Positions 36,730 to 43,568 of a DNA stretch of 64,000 nt are shown in pieces. The notes under the pieces are model-generated. The model was not told where the DNA came from. It searched no databases and saw only the letters and a program-made list of their open reading frames with translations. The stretch is from Aeromicrobium wangtongii (GTDB taxonomy: Bacteria; Actinomycetota; Actinomycetes; Propionibacteriales; Nocardioidaceae). Every line of letters begins with the position of its first letter. Positions within the stretch are counted from its first letter, which is position 1. The DNA lies in NCBI RefSeq assembly GCF_024584515.1, contig NZ_CP102173.1, forward strand, positions 3,472,001-3,536,000, in the 5' to 3' direction. The translations under genes and the position numbers were made by a program.

Positions 36730-37529
36730 GGCAGCGTCAGCGGCAGGTTCATGCCGTCGAGCGCGTGCGAGCACGAGCAGTCACGGTCGTCGCCCAGTCC
36801 GGCGACGACCCCGCTCAGCAGCTTCTTGAGGGTGTCGGTGTGCTCAGCGAACACCTGGAAGACGGCGTCCATGCTGACCGACGACGCCTCGTCCACGCCG
36901 GCGTCGTAGTCCGTCACCAGAGCGACCGTGGCGTAGCAGAGGGCCAGCTCGCGGGCGAGGACCGCCTCGGGATGCCCGGTCATGTTGATGACCGACCACC
37001 CCTGGTCGGCGTACCACTTGGACTCGGCGCGGGTGGAGAACCGCGGCCCCTCGACGACGACCATCGTCCCGCCGTCGACCGGACCCTGGCCCGCCAGACC
37101 GTTCAGCAGGTGCCCGCGCAGCCGCGCGCAGTACGGGTCGGAGAAGGAGACGTGGATGGCGCCGGTGTCGTAGTAGGTCTGCTGGCGGCCGGACGTGCGG
37201 TCGACCAGCTGGTCCGGCACGAGGAACGTCCCCGGCCCGTACTCGACCTGCAGGCCGCCCACGGCGCACGGTGCCAACACCTGACGGACGCCGAGGCTGC
37301 GCAGTGCCCACAGGTTGGCCCGGTAGGGCACCTTGTGCGCCGGGAAGTCGTGGTGGGCGCCGTGCCGCGGCAGGAAGGCGACCGACCGGCCCTCGACGGT
37401 GCCGACCGAGATCGGCGCGGACGGCTTGCCGTACGGGGTGTCGACCTCGATCTCCTGCGGGTCCTCGAGGAACGTGTAGAAACCGGATCCACCGATCACG
37501 GCGACGTCGGGGCGGGGCGATGCGCTCAT
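36726..37529 (-). CDS. mtnP: S-methyl-5'-thioadenosine phosphorylase
   Basis: 267 residues, the usual size. PNP/MTAP family marks: IGGSGFY near the N-terminus, PRHGAHHDFPAHKVPYRANLWAL (phosphate and purine site, shown to its conserved core HGAHH-P-x-x-x-YRAN), GPRFSTRAES and INMTGHPEAVLARELALCYA with the methylthioribose-binding Met-Thr. It cleaves methylthioadenosine from polyamine or other SAM reactions into adenine and methylthioribose 1-phosphate in the cytoplasm. The downstream epimerase is coupled by 4-bp overlap. Confidence 0.92.
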   Translation of the reverse strand: MSASPRPDVAVIGGSGFYTFLEDPQEIEVDTPYGKPSAPISVGTVEGRSVAFLPRHGAHHDFPAHKVPYRANLWALRSLGVRQVLAPCAVGGLQVEYGPGTFLVPDQLVDRTSGRQQTYYDTGAIHVSFSDPYCARLRGHLLNGLAGQGPVDGGTMVVVEGPRFSTRAESKWYADQGWSVINMTGHPEAVLARELALCYATVALVTDYDAGVDEASSVSMDAVFQVFAEHTDTLKKLLSGVVAGLGDDRDCSCSHALDGMNLPLTLP

Positions 37530-37635
37530 GCTCCGAGCATGGCAGGACCACGCGGCGCCGGCAGGCCGAGAGCCTGTCGCCTCCCCAGGCGCCTCCTCGG
37601 TTGGCTACAGTGGGCTCGTCGTCGCAGGACGTCAC

Positions 37636-37706
37636 GCCGATGTAGCTCAGTGGTAGAGCGCTTGCTTCCCAAGCAAGATATGCGGGTTCGATTCCCGTCA
37701 TCGGCT
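37636..37706 (+). tRNA. tRNA-Gly (anticodon CCC)
   Basis: A full cloverleaf can be drawn: acceptor GCCGATG/CATCGGC, D arm GCTC-AGTGGTA-GAGC, anticodon stem CTTGC/GCAAG with loop TTCCCAA, T arm GCGGG-TTCGATT-CCCGT. The anticodon is at 37668-37670. The discriminator is T706 and the next bases are CCG, so CCA is not fully encoded. Confidence 0.95.
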
Positions 37707-37740
37707 CCGAGTGCAGCGAGGAGACGCTGACGGGAATCGA
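37688..37740 (+). repeat. inverted copy of the tRNA T-arm
   Basis: TCGATTCCCGTCA (37688-37700, inside the tRNA) is followed by its exact reverse complement TGACGGGAATCGA at 37728-37740. The 13-bp stem could act as terminator or processing signal for the tRNA transcript, or be part of a remnant attachment site. Confidence 0.6.
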
Positions 37741-37821
37741 GTGGGCCCCATCGACGCGGCCCTCCCCCGCGGCGAAGCCGCCACCCGAGGGCCGCCCTGC
37801 AAGGGATCCCGTCATCGGCTC
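37693..37821 (+). other. att-like direct repeat of the tRNA-Gly 3' end
   Basis: TCCCGTCATCGGCTC occurs at 37693-37707 (tRNA 3' end) and again, identically, at 37807-37821. Only 99 bp of non-coding DNA separates them. A duplicated tRNA 3' end is the classic mark of site-specific integration, and no integrase gene remains here. Confidence 0.5.
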
Positions 37822-37892
37822 GCTTCACTCTCGTCAAGACGCTGCCTTACGGTCCTGTGAGTCCGACCCCGCGAAGGACTAGCATCCAGCAC

Positions 37893-38114
37893 GTGGGCGG
37901 TTCTCCGGAAGGGTTCGAGTACGTCCGCCGCGCCGACGGCAGCGTGATCATCACGCACCACGGCCGGGTGGCGGCGAAGCTGCGAGGCGGCCGCGCCGCG
38001 CAGTTCCTCGCCGAGGTCGAGGACAATCCCCAGCTGACCATGGCCCGGTGGACCGGGAACTACCGGCACGGCAACGAGCGGGTGGCGCGTCAGCATCCCC
38101 GCAACAGGCGCTGA
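37893..38114 (+). CDS. small conserved hypothetical protein
   Basis: About 73 residues from GTG 37893; an upstream GTG at 37857 would give 85. The sequence is well structured, not repeat-like (EGFEYVRRADGSVIITHHGR, then AAQFLAEVEDNPQLTMARW), and ends in a basic tail. Codon use follows the GC3 pattern of real genes. Function unknown. The tRNA lies upstream on the same strand. Confidence 0.6.
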   Translation: MGGSPEGFEYVRRADGSVIITHHGRVAAKLRGGRAAQFLAEVEDNPQLTMARWTGNYRHGNERVARQHPRNRR

Positions 38115-38204
38115 ACGCCGCCTTACGCACGGGCGCGGGCCCAGCGAGGCGACGACCGTTGTGTGCGCTGCCGTTTGCATGTACTACTCCTTCAAGGAGG
38201 AGTC

Positions 38205-38765
38205 ATGCGACGAGCAGCAGCACTTCTGGCAGCGACTGCGTTCGCCCTCGTCCTGACAGCGTGCGGCAGCGACGGCACCACGAGCCCAGGAACGTCCAGT
38301 TCCGCCCCTCCGCAGGGTGCTGCCGGGGCCGAGAACTCATCCAAGACCTGGGACGACGAGGAAAGCAGGGATCGGTACCTCGCCTTCGTCGAGCCGGGCA
38401 ATGCGAAGCTGAGTCAGCTGAAGGCAGTGGCGGCGGAGGCAGCCGGCCAGACCGTCTTCACCGCCGAACAGCTCGCCGCGATCAACGCCGTCTGTTCGGA
38501 CCTCGCAACGATCAACGACGAGCGAAGCGAGAAGCTGACCAAGGGGAAGTGGCCTGACGGTGTCCGGCCCGCGATCGACGACCTCGTCATCTCCCGCAGG
38601 AGCGACTCCCTCGCCTACCGGAAGTGCGCCACGGCCAAGGACACTGCCGAGATCACGGCTGCAGTCGATGACCTGGTGAGGGCCAACTCTTCGGCCAGGT
38701 CCGCCGTTGTCCGTGAGGCGCTGGGTCTTCCCGAAATACCTGAGGTGGCAGGACCGACCCAGTAG
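38205..38765 (+). CDS. putative lipoprotein of unknown function
   Basis: 186 residues. A signal peptide with basic MRR start and lipobox LTAC (Cys20) is followed by a Ser/Gly/Pro-rich linker, then a helical domain of about 130 residues with two Cys (in NAVCSDL and YRKCATA) that could form a disulfide. ATG 38205 has a strong ribosome site AAGGAGG five bases upstream. The longer frame from 38163 is rejected. Function unknown. Confidence 0.75.
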   Translation: MRRAAALLAATAFALVLTACGSDGTTSPGTSSSAPPQGAAGAENSSKTWDDEESRDRYLAFVEPGNAKLSQLKAVAAEAAGQTVFTAEQLAAINAVCSDLATINDERSEKLTKGKWPDGVRPAIDDLVISRRSDSLAYRKCATAKDTAEITAAVDDLVRANSSARSAVVREALGLPEIPEVAGPTQ

Positions 38766-38807
38766 CGCCTCTCCGCTCCGAAGGCGCCTTTCGTCCGGTG
38801 GATTCAT

Positions 38808-38858
38808 AACCCCCCGGGGGGTTGTGTTATGGTCGATTCGATAACCCCCCGGGGGGAT
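38808..38858 (+). promoter_or_regulatory. tandem G-tract palindromes, probable CsoR/CstR-type operators
   Basis: AACCCCCCGGGGGGTT (38808-38823, perfect) and AACCCCCCGGGGGGAT (38843-38858) have centres 35 bp apart, just upstream of the MMPL gene. C-tract/G-tract dyads are the known operator style of CsoR-family copper, formaldehyde and persulfide sensors. No CsoR-family gene is in the window. Confidence 0.65.
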
Positions 38859-38894
38859 ACTCGAACGCCCCCTCGCCTGCATCCCGGAGAACAC

Positions 38895-41015
38895 ATGTCC
38901 ACGCCCATTCCCGGCCCGCTCGGTCGACTCGGCACCTGGGTCACCACCCACGCGCGCCTGGTCACCGTCGTGTGGCTGCTTGTCATCATCGCCCTGGGCC
39001 TCTTCGCCCCCAAGGTCGAGCAGAATCTGTCCGGCGCCGGCTGGCAGGCCAACGGCTCGGAGTCCGTCGCGGCTCGCGAGCTGGCCAAGGACCACTTCGG
39101 CGGCAACGCCTCCTCGGCCATCCAGGTCGTCGTGCACAGCACGGACGGACCGGTCACCGAGGGACGGGGCGCCGAGGTGCTTGCCGACGTGACCGCCGCG
39201 CTCGAGGCCGAGCCCCGTATCGCCGACGTGGTCGCTCCGCAGCCGGGCGCCACCCTGAGCCAGGACGGCTCGACCGCCATCGTCCTGGCCGGCGCCGGCG
39301 TCGACACGAACGAGATGGTCCGGGTCGCGACCGATCTCAAGGGCCCGCTCCAGGAGCTCAGCACCGATGGCGTCCAGGTCAACCCGACCGGTTCGTCCCT
39401 GCTGTGGTCGGACTTCAACGAGGCCAATCTCGAGGCGATGCTGAAGTCCGAGATGGTCTCCTGGCCCGTCACCCTGGGCATCCTCGTGCTGGCCTTCGGC
39501 GCACTGGTCGCCGCGGGTCTGCCGCTGCTGCTCACGCTGGCCGGCCTGCTGGCCTCCGCGGGCTCCCTGGTGCTGATCAACGAGCTCGTCCCCGTCTCGA
39601 TCTGGGCGATGAACTTCGCGATGATGTTCGCCCTCGCCCTCGGCATCGACTACGCCCTGTTCCTCGTCGTCCGCTACCGCGCGGCCCGGATGGGCGCGGG
39701 CAAGTCGGCCCGTGAGGCGGTCGCCGAGACGATGGACACCGCAGGCAAGGCCGTCCTGCTGTCCGGGCTCACCGTCCTGGTGTCACTCTCGGCGGTCATG
39801 CTCGTCCCGTCGCCGTCGTTCCGGTCGATGGCCGGCGGCATCATGATCTCGGTCGTCTTCGTCCTCGCAGCGACCCTGACCCTGCTCCCCCTGGTCCTGT
39901 TCAAGCTCGACCACCGCATCAACAAGCTCGCGCTGCCGTGGGTCAAGGACGGCGAGCACCGCTCGCGCCGGTTCGCGGCGTGGGGTGAGCGGCTCTGGCG
40001 CCGGCCCATCGTGTGGGGCACCGCCTCGCTGGTCGTCCTGATCACGCTCGCCGCGCCGGTGCTGGGCCTGAAGACCGCCATGCCGTCGATCAAGGTCCTG
40101 CCCGAGGACGCCTCGGCGCGGGTCGGCTACGACCGCGTCCAGGAGGCATTCGGCGACGGCGCCCCCGGCACGCTGCAGATCGTGGTGAACAAGGAGCAGG
40201 CACCCGAGGCCACTTCGGTCCTGAGCGCCGACGACGGCATCGCGGCAGCCATGCCGGCCCAGCCGGCCGCGGACGACTCGGGGCTCGCGATGGTCCAGGC
40301 CGTCCCGACGGTCGACCCGTCGGACCCCGCGCTGGCCGACACCGTGGAGCGACTGCGCGCCGACCTGCCCGACACCGCATACGTCGGCGGGGCCCCGGTG
40401 GAGAACCTGGACCTCAAGTCCCAGCTCGATAGCTCCACACCTCTGGTCATCGGCGTCATCCTGGCGCTCGGCTTCCTCCTGCTGCTGATCGCCCTGCAGG
40501 CTCCGCTGATCTCCCTGCTCGGGACGCTCGTGAGCCTGCTGTCCACCGCCGCGGCGTTCGGCGTCGCGCGGCTGATCTTCCAGGACGGCTGGGGATCGGG
40601 CCTGCTCGGCTTCGAGAGCCAGGGCTTCCTGGACGCCTGGGCGCCGGTGTTCTTCTTCGCGATGATCTTCGCGATCGCCATGGACTACACGGTGTTCCTG
40701 CTCGCATCTGGCAAGGAGCACTACGAGCGCACGGGCGACCCGAAGGAGGCCATGGTCGGGGCCCTCGCGAGCTCCGGGCGGGTCATCTTCGCCGCCGGCG
40801 CGGTCATGGTCGCGGTGTTCTTCACCTTCGCCCTGTCCGGTCCACTGCCGCCCAAGGAGATGGGCGTCGTCCTGGGCGTCGCGGTGCTGCTCGACGCATT
40901 CCTGGTGCGCCTCGTCCTGCTGCCCGTGCTGCTGCGCCTGACCGGCCGTGCCGCCTGGTACGTCCCGGCCTGGCTCAAGCGTGTCCTGCCGAAGATCACC
41001 TTCTCGCACGGCTGA
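38895..41015 (+). CDS. MMPL/RND family transporter
   Basis: 706 residues from the ATG at 38895 (ribosome site CGGAGA). Two symmetrical halves, each with one N-terminal helix, an extracellular domain and a five-helix MMPL bundle. The proton-relay signature IDYALFLVVRYR is in the first half, and its counterpart MDYTVFLLASGKEHY in the second. Such proteins export lipids or drugs, or detoxify the cell. The G-tract operators and the DUF2892 gene 32 bp downstream suggest induction by reactive sulfur or metal stress. Confidence 0.9.
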   Translation: MSTPIPGPLGRLGTWVTTHARLVTVVWLLVIIALGLFAPKVEQNLSGAGWQANGSESVAARELAKDHFGGNASSAIQVVVHSTDGPVTEGRGAEVLADVTAALEAEPRIADVVAPQPGATLSQDGSTAIVLAGAGVDTNEMVRVATDLKGPLQELSTDGVQVNPTGSSLLWSDFNEANLEAMLKSEMVSWPVTLGILVLAFGALVAAGLPLLLTLAGLLASAGSLVLINELVPVSIWAMNFAMMFALALGIDYALFLVVRYRAARMGAGKSAREAVAETMDTAGKAVLLSGLTVLVSLSAVMLVPSPSFRSMAGGIMISVVFVLAATLTLLPLVLFKLDHRINKLALPWVKDGEHRSRRFAAWGERLWRRPIVWGTASLVVLITLAAPVLGLKTAMPSIKVLPEDASARVGYDRVQEAFGDGAPGTLQIVVNKEQAPEATSVLSADDGIAAAMPAQPAADDSGLAMVQAVPTVDPSDPALADTVERLRADLPDTAYVGGAPVENLDLKSQLDSSTPLVIGVILALGFLLLLIALQAPLISLLGTLVSLLSTAAAFGVARLIFQDGWGSGLLGFESQGFLDAWAPVFFFAMIFAIAMDYTVFLLASGKEHYERTGDPKEAMVGALASSGRVIFAAGAVMVAVFFTFALSGPLPPKEMGVVLGVAVLLDAFLVRLVLLPVLLRLTGRAAWYVPAWLKRVLPKITFSHG

Positions 41016-41047
41016 GACGCCCCAACCCCTTTCAGAACGGAGATCTC

Positions 41048-41251
41048 ATGAACATCGACCGCGCTGTGATGGCCCTGGCCGGAACCATGACGCTGATCGG
41101 CGTCGTCCTGGCCGCCCTCACCTCCCCGTGGTGGCTGCTGCTGCCGGCCTTCGTCGGGCTCAACCTGCTACAGGCCAGCCTGACCGGGTTCTGCCCGGCC
41201 GCATCGATCCTGCGCCGCGCCGGCGTCCCGGCAGGGTGCGCGTTCAAGTAG
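41048..41251 (+). CDS. DUF2892 (YgaP transmembrane-domain) protein
   Basis: 67 residues: MNIDRAVMALAG start, two transmembrane helices and the conserved GLNLLQASLTGFCPAASIL block of DUF2892, which forms the membrane part of rhodanese YgaP. The conserved Cys in GFCP is present. Ribosome site CGGAG seven bases before ATG. In the same transcript as the MMPL gene. DUF2892 proteins are often controlled by CstR-type persulfide sensors, consistent with the palindromes upstream. Confidence 0.87.
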   Translation: MNIDRAVMALAGTMTLIGVVLAALTSPWWLLLPAFVGLNLLQASLTGFCPAASILRRAGVPAGCAFK

Positions 41252-41270
41252 GACGCCTCTGCGCTTCCAC

Positions 41271-41870
41271 CTACCGGGAGATCGTCACGTTGAACGTCGG
41301 CGACCGCAGGGCGCGCACGGTCGCGAAGAACAGCGGTGCGACGTGCTCGGTGGCCAGCGCCGTGTCGATGCCCCCGAGGTCGAGGATGTTCCGGTCGGGC
41401 CAGCCCAGGTCGCCGAGCAGCGTCCGGGTCATGTCCTTGGCGTCGGCATCGTCCCCGCTGACGAACACGGTCGCGTCGGGCAGCGAGTCGAGGGGGTCGA
41501 CCATGATCGTGAAGTTCATGGTGTTGAGCGTCTTCACGACGCGCGCCCGCGGGAACTGCGCCTGCACGCGTCCGGCGACGCTGTCACCGGGATACGCCAT
41601 GGTCATGTCGGGCGCGAAGGCCGCCGACGGGTCCAGCACGATCTTGTCGCCCAGCGCGGCGGCACCGACGGCCTCCAGCGCGCCCACCACGCCCGTGCCC
41701 GGTATCGCCGTGATGACCACCTCGGCGCCCGCGACGGCGTCCCGGTGCGAGACCACGCCCCCCTCGCGGGCGGGAGCGCGTGACCCGTAGGTCACCTGGT
41801 GACCGGCCGATGCCAGCTTCGTCCCGAGCGCGGAACCGACCTTGCCCGTGCCGAGCACCGCGATGCTCAC
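41271..41870 (-). CDS. NADP-binding F420-reductase-like protein
   Basis: 199 residues if started at GTG 41870, which overlaps the SDR stop by GTGA; GTG 41873 is the alternative. Dinucleotide-binding motif VLGTGKVGSALGTKL, then YGSRAP (Ser-Arg suggests NADPH). The remaining pattern (KTLNTMNFTIMVDP, FVSGDD) matches the NADPH-dependent F420 reductase/NAD(P)-binding group. Physiological acceptor unknown. Confidence 0.82.
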   Translation of the reverse strand: MSIAVLGTGKVGSALGTKLASAGHQVTYGSRAPAREGGVVSHRDAVAGAEVVITAIPGTGVVGALEAVGAAALGDKIVLDPSAAFAPDMTMAYPGDSVAGRVQAQFPRARVVKTLNTMNFTIMVDPLDSLPDATVFVSGDDADAKDMTRTLLGDLGWPDRNILDLGGIDTALATEHVAPLFFATVRALRSPTFNVTISR

Positions 41871-42598
41871 CACGGAATGACCCCGGCGTCCTCGAAGAAT
41901 CCGCCCGTGGGCCCGCCGTCGGGCAGGGTCGCCAGCCGGATCGCGGTGGCGGCACCCTGCTCGGGGGTCCGGACGCCGCGGAAGCCGTTGAGGTCGGTCG
42001 CCACGAAGCCAGGGCAGGCGGCGTTGATGAGGATGTTGCTGTCGCCCAGCTCCCGGACGTACTGGATCATCACGGCATTCAGGAACGTCTTCGACGGCGA
42101 GTAGGCCGCGGCGACCGGACCCGTGCTCAGCTCGCCGACCGAACCGGACTGGCGGGTCAGCGAGCCGACCCCGCTGGACATGTTCACGATGCGCGGGGAC
42201 GCGGCGCGGCGCAGCAGCGGCAACATCGCGTTGGTGACCCGGATGACGCCCAGGACATTGGTCTCGACCACCGTGCGGATGATGTCGAGGTCGATGCTCG
42301 TCGGCTCCTGCGGCACACCACCGGTGATGCCGGCATTGTTGACCAGCGCGTCCAGGCGCCCGGAGCGCTCGGCGAGGAGGTCGGCCGCGGCGGCCACGCT
42401 GCCGTCATCAGTGACGTCCAGCGGGACGGCGAACGCGTCCACCCCGCGATCGATCAGCCGGGCCACCGCGTCGTCCCGGCGGGTGCGGTCACGCGCTCCG
42501 ACGCCCACGCTCCAGCCGAGCGCACCGAGTCCTGCCGCGATCTCGTAGCCGATTCCCTTGTTGGCTCCCGTGACGAGAGCGGTCTTCGTGTCAGTCAT
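41867..42598 (-). CDS. short-chain dehydrogenase/reductase (carbonyl-reductase-like)
   Basis: 243 residues from the ATG at 42598. TGANKGIGYEIA cofactor motif, NNAG, catalytic SSGVG and YSPSK, LINAACPGFVATDL. The GANKGIG variant and length are like carbonyl reductases using NADPH. It is divergent from a LysR gene with a shared operator, so it is probably the LysR target, together with the coupled reductase downstream. Confidence 0.88.
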   Translation of the reverse strand: MTDTKTALVTGANKGIGYEIAAGLGALGWSVGVGARDRTRRDDAVARLIDRGVDAFAVPLDVTDDGSVAAAADLLAERSGRLDALVNNAGITGGVPQEPTSIDLDIIRTVVETNVLGVIRVTNAMLPLLRRAASPRIVNMSSGVGSLTRQSGSVGELSTGPVAAAYSPSKTFLNAVMIQYVRELGDSNILINAACPGFVATDLNGFRGVRTPEQGAATAIRLATLPDGGPTGGFFEDAGVIPW

Positions 42599-42652
42599 GA
42601 CTTGAGCGTGCGGGCCGGGCGCGGGCAGCCCCAACACCGTCTCGGTCACGCC

Positions 42653-42671
42653 CGATACCGAACGGGTATCG
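42653..42671. promoter_or_regulatory. LysR-type operator between the SDR and LysR genes
   Basis: CGATACC-GAACG-GGTATCG, 7-bp perfect arms, containing a T-N11-A box (T56/A68) typical of LysR-type regulators, in the 102-bp divergent region. Confidence 0.65.
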
Positions 42672-42700
42672 ACGCTGCTCCGCGGGGCTACGCTGGGCTC

Positions 42701-43546
42701 ATGGAGACCAGGGAGCTGCGCTACTTCGTGGCGGTCGCCGAGGAGCTGCACTTCGGACGCGCCGCCGACCGGCTCGGCATCGCCCAGCCGCCACTGTCCC
42801 GCGCGATCAGCCAGCTCGAGCGCCGCATGGGCGTCACGCTGCTCGAGCGCGACAGCCGCTCGGTCACGATGACCCCCGCCGGCGAGGCACTGCTGCACGA
42901 GGGCCGGGCCGCGCTCGACGCGATGGAGGCCGCCGAGCACCGGGCCCGGCGGGCCGCCGTGGAGATCGCAGCACCCCGGCTGGTGATCTCGACCAAGGCC
43001 GGCGCGTCCAGCGAGCTGCTGGCCAAGCTGCTGAACGCCTACGCCGCCGAGCCCGGTTCCGTCCACGTCGACGTGACGCTGTGCCCGCCGGGCGAGCAGG
43101 GCCGCCCGATCCGCACGGGCCGCGCCGATGTCGCGATCCTGCACAAGCCTTTCGACGACACCACCGGTCTGGACACCGAGGAGCTGCTGACCGAGGGCCA
43201 GGTCGTGGTGCTGCCCGCAGGTCACCCGCTCACCGCAAAGGACGAGCTACGGCTGGCCGACCTGGACGGGCTCACGGATCTGCCGATGCCCCGGTGGCCC
43301 GCACCGGACGGCAGCTACGCCGACGGGCCCGGGCCCGAGGTGCAGAGCCACAGCCAGCTGCTGCAGCTCATCGCGCTGGGGCGGACGCTGATGGTGGCGC
43401 CGGACTCCTGCCGCGCCCAGCTCGGCGAAGGCCTGGTCGCCAGGCCGCTGGCGGACGCCCCCGCGGTGACCACCGTCATCGCGTGGCCGCCCGCCAGCCG
43501 GTCACGGGCGGTGGCCGATCTGGTCCGGACCGCCACCCGTCTCTGA
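42701..43546 (+). CDS. LysR-family transcriptional regulator
   Basis: 281 residues. N-terminal winged helix (METRELRYFVAVAEELHFGRAADRLGIAQPPLSR, given by its start and its recognition part AADRLGIAQPPLSRAI) and a periplasmic-binding-protein-like effector domain from about 88. It is divergent from the SDR/F420-reductase-like pair and very likely controls it through the T-N11-A palindrome between them. Confidence 0.9.
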   Translation: METRELRYFVAVAEELHFGRAADRLGIAQPPLSRAISQLERRMGVTLLERDSRSVTMTPAGEALLHEGRAALDAMEAAEHRARRAAVEIAAPRLVISTKAGASSELLAKLLNAYAAEPGSVHVDVTLCPPGEQGRPIRTGRADVAILHKPFDDTTGLDTEELLTEGQVVVLPAGHPLTAKDELRLADLDGLTDLPMPRWPAPDGSYADGPGPEVQSHSQLLQLIALGRTLMVAPDSCRAQLGEGLVARPLADAPAVTTVIAWPPASRSRAVADLVRTATRL

Positions 43547-43568
43547 GCCCGGACCTCTTCCGAACGGC

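Noticed and set aside
37636..37821. Integrated prophage or genomic island at the tRNA
   Set aside because: There is an att-like repeat but no integrase, excisionase or phage gene; only about 100 bp lies between the repeats.
38829..38895. Upstream ATG start for the MMPL gene
   Set aside because: It would place the second G-tract operator inside the coding sequence and has no ribosome site; ATG 38895 has CGGAGA.
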